Position numbers and translations under genes: made by a program. Source: Lamellibrachia satsuma (taxonomy: Eukaryota; Annelida; Polychaeta; Sabellida; Siboglinidae). From it: 64,000 bases of DNA. Every line of letters starts with the position of its first letter. Within the stretch, counting starts at the first letter, position 1. The notes beneath the pieces were generated by a model. It saw only the letters and a list, made by a program, of their open reading frames with translations. It did no database searches and had not been told where the DNA came from. Positions 10,833 to 22,210 of this stretch are shown here, in pieces. The stretch is taken from assembly GCA_033239005.1 (NCBI GenBank), contig BSQZ01000015.1, positions 8,381,001 through 8,445,000 of the forward strand. The letters are read 5' to 3'.

Positions 10833-13562
10833 TCACAAGTGTCGCCTCACACTTGTTCCAGCAGACGCTGTGTAGGCTTTCTGGGACGTGCCGATCTTCT
10901 TGGTACTTCGGCCATGACGGGCGGTGTCACCCTTTCGCGGTCTCGCCCAGGAGATGGTGGTTCTGTGGGGTACCGCCATCTCTGTCTCGTCCTCGGTATC
11001 TTCGTCGTCGATCACTGGATGGTCTTTTGCTACTTCGTGTGGCAGTCTGTGAAACATGGACGTGTTTCGCGTCACGAGTGACCCATCTTGACGACGTGCT
11101 GTCACCATGGAGCCCTTTCGGCTGGTGACGACCAACGGCCTGGGATGAAACGGTGTAGATAGTTTCCCTGTCTTGCGCTGCCGTATGAGCATGACATTAC
11201 CGATGTCGATCAAGGACGGTTTAGCCCTTGCCTTCGTGTCGGCATAAGACTTGATGTTGCGTTTGGCCGCTCTGCCATTCTCTCTCACTACTTGATCGTC
11301 AGGGTGAGGCTCTTGTACCGCTTCTGGCAACTTCGTACGCGGATCTCGGCCAAACATTAGCCTGTGCGGTGTGAAGGCTGTCGTCACGTGTGGCGTACTG
11401 CGATAGGCTCGCAGCATCCGTTGCATCTCCGTGGGCCATGCTAGCCCGTTGATGCTAGCGGCCTTAAGAGCTTTCATTAGTGGTTTGTTGAAACACTCTG
11501 CCTGCGCGTTGGCCTGTGGCGAGAGGGGTGTTATCCTGCGATGGTGGACCCCACACTCCGTCAGAAAGGACTTCCAAATGTACCCATTGAACGGAGGTCC
11601 GTTGTCTGTCTTCACCACTTCCGGGAAACTAAACAGACTGAACACCTTGTCCACTACAGGGATCACTGTCTCCGCGGAAGTACTCCTCACGACCTCTACG
11701 ATTGGGTACCGTGAGAATTCGTCGACTATGACGAGCAGATACTCTCCTGTGGGTAGCGGCCCACAGAAATCGATGCTTATTTCTGACCATGGCCCTCTGG
11801 GTAGCGGCGACATGGATAGTGGTTCTGTCTCTCGACGAGTAGTATTCGCCTGACAAGGAATGCAGCGCTTCACCGCTTCCGCTGCTGCAGTGTCTTCCCC
11901 TGGGAACCACACCTTGGTACGAAGCAAGGCTTAGGTTTTACAGATGCCTTGGTGCCCTTCGTGCGCAAGCTCTACTGCGCGGTGTTGAAGGGTTCTAGGG
12001 ACAACTATCCTGTAGTCTCGCTTCACCAAGTCCCCACCCTCGTTGACTGTTAGTGTGTCTCTCACTCTACTGTAGTTGGAGAGAGCTGTTTGGTCGACGT
12101 CAGTACCCTGGTGCTGTGTAGTGTCGTACCACTTGTTGGACCGAACCAGGCTGATTACCGCCTGAAGCGTGCTGTCCTTGGCTGTTTCCCGCTTGACTTC
12201 CTCGATTGTCATGGCAATCGGTATGGCGGCAGAAGCTACCGAGTTCATATAGTGCTCTGCCATGTGTTGCTCACGGCTGCGCAGGATCCCCTGTCCTGCT
12301 GGATGCCGGGACATATAGTCGGCTGAGTTGTCTGCACCGGGCTGATACTTGATGACCATCCTGTATGGTTGGAGACGAAGTCCCCAGCGCTCGATCCGAA
12401 GTGGTGGTCTCGGCTTCTTCCAAATGGTCTCCAGTGGCTTGTGGTCGCTGATGACTGTGAACTGAGGCGCTCCATTGATGAACTTGTCGAAGTGTTCACA
12501 GGCCCAGACAACAGCCAGAGCTTCACGCTCCGTCTGACTGTAGCGTGTCTCCACATCAGACAACGCTCGGCTCCCGTACACTACGACCCGCTTCTTCTGG
12601 ACAAGAAGTGCTGCTAGCCCGACTGGACTGGCATCAACCACGATCTCAATCGCCTTCTTCACGTCGAAGTAAGCGGTTGTCGCTGACTCCGCAAGTCCTT
12701 CTTTAACTGCGTTGAAGGCCTTGACTTCTTTCTTTCCCCATTGCCAGTCATTGTCCTGCTTCGTGAGCGCTCGCAAGGGCTCGGTAATGGTCGCAAAGTC
12801 CTTGATGTACCTAGCACTGTACTGCGCCATGCCCAAAAATGAACGAACTTCAGACGCGTTCTTCGGTTCTGCAGCCCTGTGAAGGTCAGCTACCTTCTTT
12901 GGGTCAGGTGAGACGCCCTCACCCGAGAAGATCAGCCCAAAGAACTCGATATTCTTCTTCCGGAATTCACATTTCTCCAAGTTGGCCGTCAGCCCAGCCG
13001 CCTGGAGCTTGTGCAGTACATCATCCAGTGCTTTGTCGTGAGAACTCTGGTCAACACCAAAGACTGCGATGTCATCACTGATGTTGATGGCCCTGACACA
13101 CCTTGTATGACAGTTTGAATCTCGTGAATCTCGTTCATCGATGTATGCGTCAGATCCGGTCACGTGGCACACTCCTACTTTCAGGAGGCCTAACGATTCC
13201 GCATTCGCCTTGCCCAACAGTGGAGTGACTGTTCCCTCGATAGCCAGGAAATCAGCCTCGATCTCGTTGCCATCTTCCAGAGTGATGTTGGACCGGATCA
13301 GCTGATGTACGTGAATTGGTGGCGAACTGTATGGATGGATCTTGCGGTTGCATGAAAGCAGTTTGACACCCTGCTCTATGAGCTTCTTCTTGTATTCGGT
13401 GTTAATAATGTTGCATGTTGACCCCGAGTCTATCAGCATGGTTACCGGGACGTTGCTAATTGATACCGTCACTGTTTCACCTTGAGATGTTGAGAACGTG
13501 TACTCATTCTGGCAATCATTGTCAGAGCCACTGTCACTGGATTTGTCCCTAACATATTTCAC
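10833..13562 (-). pseudogene. gypsy A pol (PR, partial RT, RNase H, integrase)
   Basis: One frame apart from a TAA at 11933-11931. Domains in order: aspartic protease with LIDSGSTCNII near residue 40; a junction near residue 165 where sequence jumps into the RT end at NISDDIAVFG (the two RT aspartates survive but the fingers and the LPFG-type region are gone); RNase H with VDASPVGLAALLVQ, TEREALAVVWACEHF and ISDHKPL; then an HHCC-type integrase (GHQG before the stop, CIPCQ after it); and the catalytic core with DFCGPLP, TDNGPPF and QANAQAECFNK (D, D, E). The stop falls between integrase Zn-binding elements. Dead through the RT deletion and the stop. Confidence 0.9.
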
Positions 13563-13592
13563 GGTGTTTTTCGGGCAGTGTCTCGACTGTGT

Positions 13593-14353
13593 CTATTTCT
13601 TGTGGCGGCCGCACATCTTGCTGAAGTGCCCCGTTTTGCCACACGTGTAACACTTGGCAGTCTGTGTGCAGCGACATGCATCAGCTGTGTGGCCCCGTCG
13701 ACCACATTTTGTACACCAGTTCGAGTCGTGAGTGGCACGTCTGTCGTTCACCTTGGGTTGTTTCTGCCTTTCTCGCCAACCTTCACCACTCACCATATTC
13801 ACTCGCTCGGCATCCTGGGCCATCTGCGCCGCTTGTCGTTCTGACGCCTCCATAGCAGCTGCAAGATCAAGCACACGCTCAAGTTTCAGGTCACGCTCAG
13901 CCAACAGCTTCGTTCTGAGTCGTTTCGACCGGCAGTTGTCTATCACTTGGTCCCTTATAAAATCGTCAATGTGGTCGCCAAACTCGCATAGATTCGCTAA
14001 CTGCCGCAGTCGTGTCACGAATTGCGCCACACTTTCCCCTTCTGTTTGACTGTCTTTGCGGAACATATGACGGTTATACGAAGTGTTCTTTCGCGGAGTG
14101 AAATACGCTGTTATTTTCTCCTTGGCAGCTGTATATGTCTCACCTGTATTTGGCAGGGTATAAAAGATGTCTTGCACGTCCGTGCCGGCACAATGTAATA
14201 ACAATTGCCGTTTCTGCTTGTCATCTGTCACCCCGACACACCCACGTACAGTTCAAAAGCTCGGAGCCATCGTTCCCACCGTTGACACAAACTGTTTGCG
14301 TCCCCGTGAACGTCAAAAGTTGGCACTCCACCAACTTGAAATGCCACCGCCAT
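13593..14353 (-). pseudogene. gypsy A gag
   Basis: An ATG at 14353-14351 begins MAVAFQVGGVPTFDVHGDAN and runs 41 codons to a TGA. The homologous reading continues one base out of register as TDDKQKRQLLLHCAG and so on for 212 residues, so one base has been lost near 14232. The main part has a capsid-like helical region and then two zinc knuckles, CTKCGRRGHTADAC and CYTCGKTGHFSKMC (both C-x2-C-x4-H-x4-C), near the end. It stops at a single TAG (13595-13593), and the protease frame follows in the same register. That could be ordinary decay or a suppressible gag-pol stop. Confidence 0.88.
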
Positions 14354-14377
14354 GGTTCGTCGTTATCTCGTCGCCAA

Positions 14378-14547
14378 TGTGGTGTTTTAAGGGTTCGTTG
14401 ATACGAAGGAAGAGACAGACACATGCGTCGTTGAACAGCCGATAAATCACTGTTTTATTTCCCCTCGTGTCACCGGGAATAGTTGCCCACCAGAATGCAC
14501 AATGCATATTACAATAGGTGGCAGCACCTGACGGTCACTATATTGCA
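14378..14547 (-). repeat. 5' LTR of gypsy A
   Basis: 170 bp, TG..CA. The minus strand runs from 14547 down to 14378, followed at once by the primer-binding region. No canonical TATA box was identified with confidence. Confidence 0.9.
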
Positions 14548-14761
14548 ATATGCTGATTACTTTGTCCGCAACCAATTAGCAAACAACACGCCCCTTGCTG
14601 TTGTGTCATTTTCATATAAATCCGACGTGGCCTCCACTTCTAGTCACTCTGCTTTACATAACGATTGATCGTTAATTTTTTTAAGTGTGTTAAAGTGTTG
14701 TTAAATCTTGTTATATTTTGCTAAATCTATTGATATGTTGTAAAATAATTTTTTTTAACTA

Positions 14762-14953
14762 GTGCGTCTTGCAACGCCATGTATAGACAACTGTGTTGTC
14801 TGTAACAAAGTGGTAAGAGCCCGACAACAAACACTGCAATGTGATGACTGCGACCTACGGCAGCACCGCGTGTGTAAAACCCAAAGCGATTACTGGAGGC
14901 TTGTGAAAGATGAAACGGATGATTACGCTTGGAAATGTTTGCAGTGGACGTGA
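14762..14953 (+). pseudogene. PHD-like zinc-finger exon of a MULE-type gene
   Basis: Encodes a Cys-rich module CVVCNK, LQCDDCDLRQHRVC, YAWKC, that is C-x2-C, C-x2-C, H-x2-C, W-x-C. This spacing is that of a PHD finger. The same kind of finger precedes the transposase region in invertebrate proteins with MULE transposase domains, and a MULE-like piece lies 1.7 kb downstream on the same strand. The frame ends with TGA right after the last Cys; splice borders were not decided. It could be either a decayed element or a real but rapidly evolving gene. Confidence 0.5.
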
Positions 14954-16644
14954 AACAGACGGAAACACGAGACGACGAGGAACCCGCAGATGATGTGGTA
15001 AGTCATAAATATTAGTACTCCTCTATAATGTGTATCCTCCATAATCTCCCTATATAAAAATGTGTGCACGTCAATCCCGTCAACTGACCCTGTGTGTACC
15101 CGACATTGTACATCCGTACAGTCATGGAGGAAACAATTAAATGTGAAGCCGCGCATTTTAACACGGAATTTAACACATAATGAAGAATGGGGGATCCGGG
15201 GGTACCCAACCAGGGAGTGAATCCGTCTTGGCCAACTAAACGTATGTATAACTAGCTGATTTGTCCCGCGAGTCATCACAAAATGGTTTATGCTTTAATT
15301 TGAGAGTATGACAACAGTGACATCGCCAACAACGGGATGGTGACGTCTGATACCCCTGACCTCGACGGGTCAGAAAATATGGTAATTAATCTTAGCTCAG
15401 AAAGAAATGCTTGCCTGCGTAGCCTTTGTTGTTTGTAGGCAGTGGTTATTGACACATGTCCACAGTCATTATTGAATAGCTATATCTACCCACTTGTCGG
15501 ACTCGATCAGCAGGTATTTGCCTTTCCTTGCTTTTCGAACAATGCTATAGGTCGGGTACGCAATTAACCCAATAGGCCGTCTTATCTTCACCTGGGGTTT
15601 TTCTCCATCTCTACGCGCACGAGATCCAGCATGGAAGCCTCTCCCACGTCCGTCAGAGCCAGTCCATCCTACAGGAAAGCAGAAACACGTGCATACGTTA
15701 CTTTCACACTTTCACACGGAACACTAGCTGTTCGTACCTTTGTAACTACAGTATTCAATTGTACCCAACTGTTGTAAAATCGGGTGTTATATTGTTTTAA
15801 TTGTTGCAAACTCTATGCAAACGAATAGCAATAGTTAAATCCACCCCAATGTCATATAATGTTATGTAACTTGCCTCTTGTTCATCAGCCAGCGCATATA
15901 GTGCAGAGCTTTCTGCTTGCGCATCAATCTGAAAAGGTAACACATATAAATTACAGGTTAGCAGGTGTAGCGTAATAGTAACTACGTTAACCATTTATAA
16001 GTTGCTGTGACCCGTTGAGAAGCACAAATTAAAACAGAAATAAAACAGTTCTATAGATATAACGCCCAACGTCACAATACTTGTGTAATGTAAACCAGGG
16101 TCCCGTAATTCAGCATAGCAAATAAAAACTTAATATTAACAACGTTAAACATGTCCGAACGTGCGACACGTGTTAAGAAAGTCTGACTGAATGGCGTTAC
16201 AGTTTGGCGAGCAGTGAGCACCCCTTGTTACAAGGACATAATGCAGGCTAGTGAACAAAACCCACCAATATCAAAGAAACATTCTAGTCACTTCAATGTA
16301 ATGATTTCAGTAGTCCTAATTTCCAAATTCTGTGAATAAGCTGAACTGTGAGTGAGCTACAGCTTTATTACATAAGATCACTGATTCTTGGCACCCATGC
16401 ATTAAAAAATCATTGTTTTAAAAATAAAAGTTCAGTTAATTATTCTACGCGACGTTTTCTTTTTAGGTATCTTTTGTACGACCTCGTGAGCGTGTGGCCG
16501 TTGTCTACTGGCGAGCTCGGTACGAACAAAGCTGATAACCTGTCGTGCGACGATTTCTCAGCGCATAGATACTTTCTCGAGCGCCCCACAATCACCCGCC
16601 GCATGAAGGCTGCCACGGTCGTGTCGAGGTCATAGTTCAGGTAA
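14954..16644. other. putative intronic region, no confident exon
   Basis: A 95-residue plus-strand frame at 16348-16635 ends in basic sequence next to the following exon and may contain part of an exon, but I recognise no motif. Otherwise AT-rich with no ordered repeat. Confidence 0.35.
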
Positions 16645-16826
16645 ATGTGGGTTGATACTATATACGGGGCATGTCGACCACGAAACCCAGACGACCTCGA
16701 GTTTAATCTAAGCGATGATTTAGTGCCAGATTATTTCTTGCGTGGCGACGTCAGAGTTGACGTTAGGCGGCACCTGCTGTTCGCCACTGACCGCATGATA
16801 GAACTCCTTGCACGCGCCAAGCAGTG
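16645..16826 (+). pseudogene. MULE-type transposase-like exon
   Basis: Encodes RNPDDLEFNLSDDLVPDYFL then RGDVRV..RRHLLFATDRMIELLARAKQW. This pattern (RH.VFAT..Q..LL..AKRWY.DGTF) precedes the first catalytic Asp in MULE-domain proteins of molluscs, cnidarians and others. The best fit is a splice after TG (16825-16826) at GTACGC, joining to 17017 so that Trp is completed and the reading goes WYAGANFCVVKRPFTQQ. Read without splicing the frame gives WYADAKL and stops. The start of the exon is unsure. Confidence 0.5.
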
Positions 16827-17016
16827 GTACGCCGATGCAAAACTTTGATTTCTTGGTTTCATTGCTTTACTTTCTGTATGTTGTTTCAGGCCTACCTTCG
16901 CCGTATACGACATCCGCTCAATGTCAGCGTTAAGGTTTCCTTTGCAGCCGCTTAAAGAGCTTTTTACTGTAATCAGTTAATTGATAGATTGGTAATTTTC
17001 GATTTGTTTGTTTCAG

Positions 17017-17065
17017 GTATGCAGGTGCCAATTTTTGTGTGGTAAAGAGGCCCTTCACTCAACAG
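17017..17065 (+). pseudogene. MULE-type transposase-like exon (continuation)
   Basis: A short exon between TTTCAG (ending 17016) and a donor GTGGGTAAG (from 17066). Joined to the previous exon it reads (W)YAGANFCVVKRPFTQQ. FxVVKRPFTQ is the conserved stretch after the first catalytic Asp of the MULE domain; in this spliced reading the Asp position is Gly. The rest of the domain was not found downstream. Confidence 0.5.
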
Positions 17066-17509
17066 GTGGGTAAGAATGGAAAAACGTGTACACTGGGAAC
17101 TATCTGTTGTCTGAAATTCGAATAATAAAACAATTACATAAAATTATTACCGACATGAATGAATATCGAGTCGAGTTTACATATGTTTGAGGTACAATCG
17201 TTTTTGTAAATAATTGGTCAGATGTACAGCGTACGTACGTAACACTGAAGATGGCCATACATAAATGTCAAATGTTAAGAAATGTTTATTACGACATCTA
17301 TTTTCTCACACAGATTATCGTTGAAACGTGTTCAGTAGTATGCCTGAATAGTAGATCTAAAAGGAATTGTTTATATATTGTCATAAAGCTGGATGTCACT
17401 AATAACGGTGATGAACCTATAGATGTTGCAAAAGTAATAATCGATAATACATGTTAATCCTATAGTCGGTATTGCCTTTTCAGCACCCATGATTTATGAT
17501 GATGATATT

Positions 17510-17765
17510 TAAAGATATTTTGGAGGATTAAATAAAAATTTTCTTACATATCTCCTTAATAATAAAATTAACCCGGTTGATGACTTTATCAATAAAATAC
17601 CTGAAATAATAAGACACTCTCCATATTTCGATGATGATAGTTTAATTAGTATTTTAAAGGGAAAAACTAACAACTTTACAATATTAAGCTTAATGGCCAT
17701 TCTCCAAAATTGTCTGACAGTTGGCTTGGGAGAGACCACTTTTTTCATGTTTCCCAATCTCTGTT
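17510..17765 (+). pseudogene. N-terminal fragment of a jockey-superfamily LINE
   Basis: Plus-strand reading VDDFINKIPEIIRHSPYFDD, then a Lys/Asn-rich stretch and FTILSL, after which a one-base shift restores NGHSPKL. Such a leader followed by FSVLSLN.QS is the start of the endonuclease in a LINE group common in fish and invertebrates. Only about 80 codons remain. May relate to the LINE at 59.9-62.0 kb. Confidence 0.45.
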
Positions 17766-18058
17766 AAACTTTAATCCGATAAAATACATAACCTAAACAT
17801 TTAAATTCTGAAGTTCCTTTGCTTAAATCCGAAAACTCACTAATTGGTAGGCGGCGCATGTCAGGAATGTTACCCTCGATCTACTGTTACGCCCGGTACC
17901 AAGCCAAGGTATCGAGTTAATTTTTACACCCTAAAGAAAAAAACATAAATAAATATTGGAATTTAACTATAATAGTGATATTCGACAGTTATTATGCTCT
18001 TCTTCATGTTATGCTAAAAAACAGTGTGGGGATCATCTATAAATTCATAAAATGAGAC
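17766..18058. other. spacer left of element A
   Basis: AT-rich, no gene or repeat recognised. Its last bases hold the start of the CCTGTT target duplication. Confidence 0.4.
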
Positions 18059-18064
18059 CCTGTT

Positions 18065-19560
18065 AGTAGTATGTGTCTTTTTCAATTATAAAAAATGAGG
18101 AGCAGATTTGCTTCATTCTGATTGGTCGAAATTTGAAATGGAGCGTTCTGATTGGTCGTGCGCTTATTGCCGCCAGGGACGCCACGATATAATCCCCTAT
18201 TATCGCTCAAATGAGGAGCACTTTCTGATTGGTCGAGAGCAGTTTCACCACCAGGGGCGCCACGTGTCATCCCCTATTATTGCCCCTGAGGCACTGTTTT
18301 GCGGTAATATTGTCGCCAGGGAGCGCTACGGGTCAAGTGTGTCGACGGCTCTGATTGGTCGAGAGCAGTCACGTCACCCTTTTGCGGTCATACTGTTGGT
18401 GACCTCTCTATGGAGGCTGCCATCTTGTTTTGCTGCCATCTTGTTTTGTGATGATACGGTCACCAGGGGCGCTACGGGTCAAGGTCAAATGTGTCGACGG
18501 TTCTGATGGATCGAGAGCAGTCACGTGACTTATGACGTCACAGCTCTTCATTTATATATCACGTGACCTCTCTCTGGAGGATGCCATCCTGTTTTGTGCT
18601 GATACGATCGTCAAAGGGCGCTCGCGAGGTTTCAGGTGAACCTGGGTGATACGGTCACAAAGAGGCACTCTCCTTGGTGATACAGTCGTCAGAGAGGGGT
18701 TTCAAGTGAGCCCGGATGATACGGTCGCCAAGGGGCGTGGCGACTGTTCTCATGGGTTGAATGCATGCACGTGACCTGGTTTCTTGCGCACGCACAGCAT
18801 GCACACAGCCTTAGTGACCGTGTTGCGCTCGCGTCTGTTTCCGGTTGCGCGAGCGGGTGCTAATTCGCCTACTCCACACTTCCCAACCGTACAGTGTCTA
18901 CGATTTGTATATAACCATGGCCGAGTCGTTGCAGTCGATCATGTGGTATCCATAAGTTTTACGCGTGTTTGCTTATAGGCATAAAAAGCGAACGCGTATT
19001 TTGCAGTTCCCGTGTATTAGAATCACGTCCATTTACGGGCGAATGGTTGTTCTAACGCGTGTTTAGGAGAACGTTACGGTTACATAATGCTAGTTTTCTG
19101 AACCCTTCTGTATGAATTGAACCGGTTTCATGTAGTTTTTTCTTGTTTTCTGGAACGTTCGAACGACGTCATGGAATTTTCCACGCTCACGAAAAGAAAC
19201 ACGATCCCACATTTTCACCTTGCTACCAGACTGAAACCTAGCGGTCGAATGTTCGTGCATGCAGCGGGAAAAACGTAGCCGTGCATGTAAGCTATACGAC
19301 GCATATCGCATCATTGCATTATATCGAGAACTTTTCGACGTATGTCGTTTCGCGTCGACACCTACATATTGCCTATTTCACCACGAGTCTGCAAGAACAC
19401 CGCGAGGTCAAAAGGTCAAGGTCAACAAAAACCACCGTCGCTTTCTGGAACGTTCAAACGAAGTCATGGAATTTTCCATAATCAACGCGAAGTCAAAAGG
19501 TCAAAAGGTCAAGGTCAAAGCAGTTTTTCCATCGAAATATGTCTAGGCACATTGAAATTT
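18065..19560 (+). repeat. long arm of element A
   Basis: Contains repeated GATTGGTCGAGAGCAG motifs, blocks close to CACCACCAGGGGCGCCAC, E-box/CRE pairs such as CACGTGACTTATGACGTCA near 18520, and a segment (18990-19560) that reappears inverted at 29280-29640 in element C. Short frames inside it are not conserved. Confidence 0.75.
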
Positions 19561-19671
19561 CATACGTCTTGACGTTTCTCACATTTCTCACACACTTACT
19601 TCTATCTCATTTTGTCTATACTGCCAGGCTACAGGAAAAACCGCAGAAAAAGTGCATCGTCAGCAAACTTT

Positions 19672-19891
19672 CAGGTTAAACTGTAGGAGGTATGGGTAAA
19701 TTGTAGGAATTATGGGTAAACTGTAGGAATTATATATTAACTGTAGGAGTTATGGGTAAACTGTAGGAATTATGGGTAAACTGTAGGAGTTATGGGTAAC
19801 CTGTAGGAATTATGGGTAAACTGTAGGAGTTAGGGTAAACTGTAGGAATAATGGGTAAACAATAGGAGTTACGGGTAAACTGTAGGAGGTA
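19672..19891 (+). repeat. 20-bp minisatellite (AACTGTAGGAGTTATGGGT)
   Basis: About eleven copies of a 19-20 bp unit, mostly AACTGTAGGARTTATGGGT. The same unit occurs at 40288-40376 inside element B and inverted at 22481-22510 inside element D. Confidence 0.85.
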
Positions 19892-20110
19892 GATTAAGAG
19901 ACGAACACTGGTAATATTGACAATGTGAACATGTTGTGAAAGTCGTGACGGGTCCAAAGCATGCGATTAAGAGACGAATATTGGTAATATTGACAATGTG
20001 GACATGTTGTGAAAGCCGTGACGCACCCAAAGGGTGAGATTAAGAGACGAACATTGGTAATATTGAGAAAGCTTATGTTATGAAAGTTTGCAAGTTGGAA
20101 GTTTCCTTCA
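19892..20110 (+). repeat. 76-bp tandem repeat
   Basis: Three diverged copies of a unit starting GATTAAGAGACGAAYAYTGG and containing GGTAATATTGACAATGTG. Followed by the GAAAGTTTGCAAGTTGGAAG block that is also seen in element B. Confidence 0.7.
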
Positions 20111-20154
20111 CCGCACACACATGTTTTGAAAGTTTGTGTCATGAATTTTTTTGG

Positions 20155-21408
20155 AGGCATTGACTACCATGTGACATGCATGGAGACGTTGACCGTCATG
20201 TGACATGCATGGAGACATTGACCGTCATGTGATATGCATTGAGACATTTACCGCTGTGTGAAATGTATGAAGACATTTGACGCCATGTGACATGCATGGA
20301 GACATTTACCACTGTGTGATATGCGTGGATACATTGACCACAATGTGACATGCATGGAGACATTGACTGCTATGTGACATGTATGGAGACATTTACCGCT
20401 GTGTGATATGTATGGAGACGTTCACCACCATGTGATATGTGTGGAGACATTTACGTGGTATGCATGGATACATTGACTGCCATGTGACATGCATGGAGAC
20501 ATTGACTGTCATGTGACATGCATGGAGACATTGACCACCATGTGACATGCATGGAGACATTTACCGCTGTGTGATATGTATGGAGACATTCACCACCATG
20601 TGACATGTGTGGAGACATTTGGCACCATGTGACATGCATGGAGACATTGACCGTCATGTAACATGCATGGAGACATTTGACACCATGTGACATGCATGGA
20701 GACATTGACCACCATGTGATATGTATGGAGACATTTGACACCATGAAAGTTTGCAAGTTGAAACTTTGCTTCACCGCACACACATGTTTTGAAAGTTTGT
20801 GTCATGAAAATTTGTTTGGAGACATTGACTGCCATGTGACATGCATGGAGACATTTACCGCTGTGTGATATGTATGGAGACATTTGACACCATGCATATG
20901 ACACATTTACCACTGTGTGATATGCGTGGAAACATTGACCACAACGTGACATGCATGGAGACATTGACTGCTATGTGACATGTATGGAGACATTTACCGC
21001 TGTGTGATATGTATGGAGACGTTCACCACCATGTGATATGTGTGGAGACATTTACCCCTGTGTGATATGTATGGAGATATTTGACACCATGTGATATGCG
21101 TGTAGATATTGACCGCCATGTGACATGCATGGAGACATTTACCCCTGTGTGATATGTATGGAGACATTTGACACCATGTGATATGCGTGGAGACATTGAC
21201 CGTCATGTGACATGCATGGAGACATTTACCACTGTGTGATATGTATGCAGACATTGACCGCCATGTGGTATGCATGGAGACATTGACCGCCATGTGACAT
21301 ACATGGAGACATCGACTGCCATGTGACATGTATGGAGACATTCACCACCATGTGATATTTGTGGAGACATTTACCACTGTGTGATATGCGTGGAGACATT
21401 GAACACAA
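20155..21408 (+). repeat. 29-bp satellite array (element A)
   Basis: More than 40 units of the type CATGTGACATGCATGGAGAC ATTGACCGC (29 bp), with variants ATTTACCACTGTGTGATATG and ATTTGACAC. Because 29 is not a multiple of 3, any stop-free frame shows a 29-residue peptide repeat rich in His, Cys and Met; these frames are by-products. One interruption, at about 20745-20820, is the GAAAGTTTGCAAGTTG block. Confidence 0.9.
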
Positions 21409-21411
21409 TTT

Positions 21412-21560
21412 GAAGAAAACAAGACACTGTCATACACAACTTGAAAAAAACAAGACATTGTCACACACAACTTGAAGAAAGCAAGACATTGTCATACACA
21501 ACTTAAAGAAAACAAGACATTGGCATACACAACTTGAAGAAAACAAGACATTGTCATACA
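21412..21560 (+). repeat. 31-bp minisatellite (element A)
   Basis: Five copies of AACTTGAAGAAAACAAGACA TTGTCATACAC. The same unit, inverted, occurs at 28760-28975. Confidence 0.85.
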
Positions 21561-22210
21561 CTTAGTTAGTTACAGTTAGTCCTCTTCGTGCCCGGTGGCA
21601 CATAAGGCATCAACAAGACAGCGCCAAGACAATGGTAAATGTCTCCATACACAGTGGTCAATGTCTCCACGCATATCACATGACGACCGCCCGTGTTCCG
21701 TGGTGGCAGCGGCACGAAAACAGGTGTAACCCCAACCTGTTGTCGGTTGTATAACCCTAGATAGCCTGCATCGAGACAGTGCTGTTTGACAAACCTATCA
21801 TCACGTAGTTGTTGGCACGTAGATAGCCTGTATTGAAACGTTGTGTATGACAATGACACCAGATGATTGGAAGACAGGCACAATTATCAAGCTACCAAAG
21901 AAGGGCGACTTGGGGAACTATAACAACTGGCGGGGCATAACCCTGTTTTCAATGACATGCAAGATTTTCAGCCGCATAATCCTGAAGAGAATATCAGCAG
22001 CTACTGATACAATCCTCCCCCAGGAACAAGCCGGTTTTCAGAAGAGGAAAGTCATGCATCGACCACATTAGTAGTTATAGTGAGGAATGACCGATCAAAA
22101 GAGTCGCCCAGTAGGGAGGGTCACTGTGACTTCCGGTCGCAGAGCCTTCTGAGTACCGTGAGCGCCCCCTTGCGACTGGAGCTAACCCTAACCGTCTAGA
22201 GCGCCCTTTA

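Larger units (their letters stand above)
10590..14547 (-). mobile_element. Ty3/gypsy LTR retrotransposon A, internally deleted
   Basis: Two direct repeats, 10590-10744 and 14378-14547, both start TG and end CA and are flanked by ATATG on the outside (10585-10589 and 14548-14552), a perfect 5-bp target duplication. The minus-strand order is 5' LTR, primer-binding region (TTGGCGACGAGATAAC just inside), gag, protease, RT, RNase H, integrase, polypurine tract (TTTTGGGGAGGGA touching the 3' LTR), 3' LTR. That order (integrase last) is Ty3/gypsy. At 3.96 kb it is too short for a full element: the RT N-terminal half is missing. Coding damage is listed in the parts below. Confidence 0.95.

Noticed and set aside
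10715..11853. Plus-strand frames over the gypsy A integrase (for example 11431-11853)
   Set aside because: Antisense shadows of the integrase coding strand.
20451..21408. His/Cys/Met-rich proteins from the 29-bp satellite on the minus strand (and on the plus strand at 40362-41884)
   Set aside because: Open only because of the repeat; the same peptides occur in different frames and arrays, with no start context or splice logic.
20155..21560. A CRISPR-like array
   Set aside because: Units are contiguous 29-bp and 31-bp repeats with variants and no unique spacers, in a eukaryotic setting with no cas genes.
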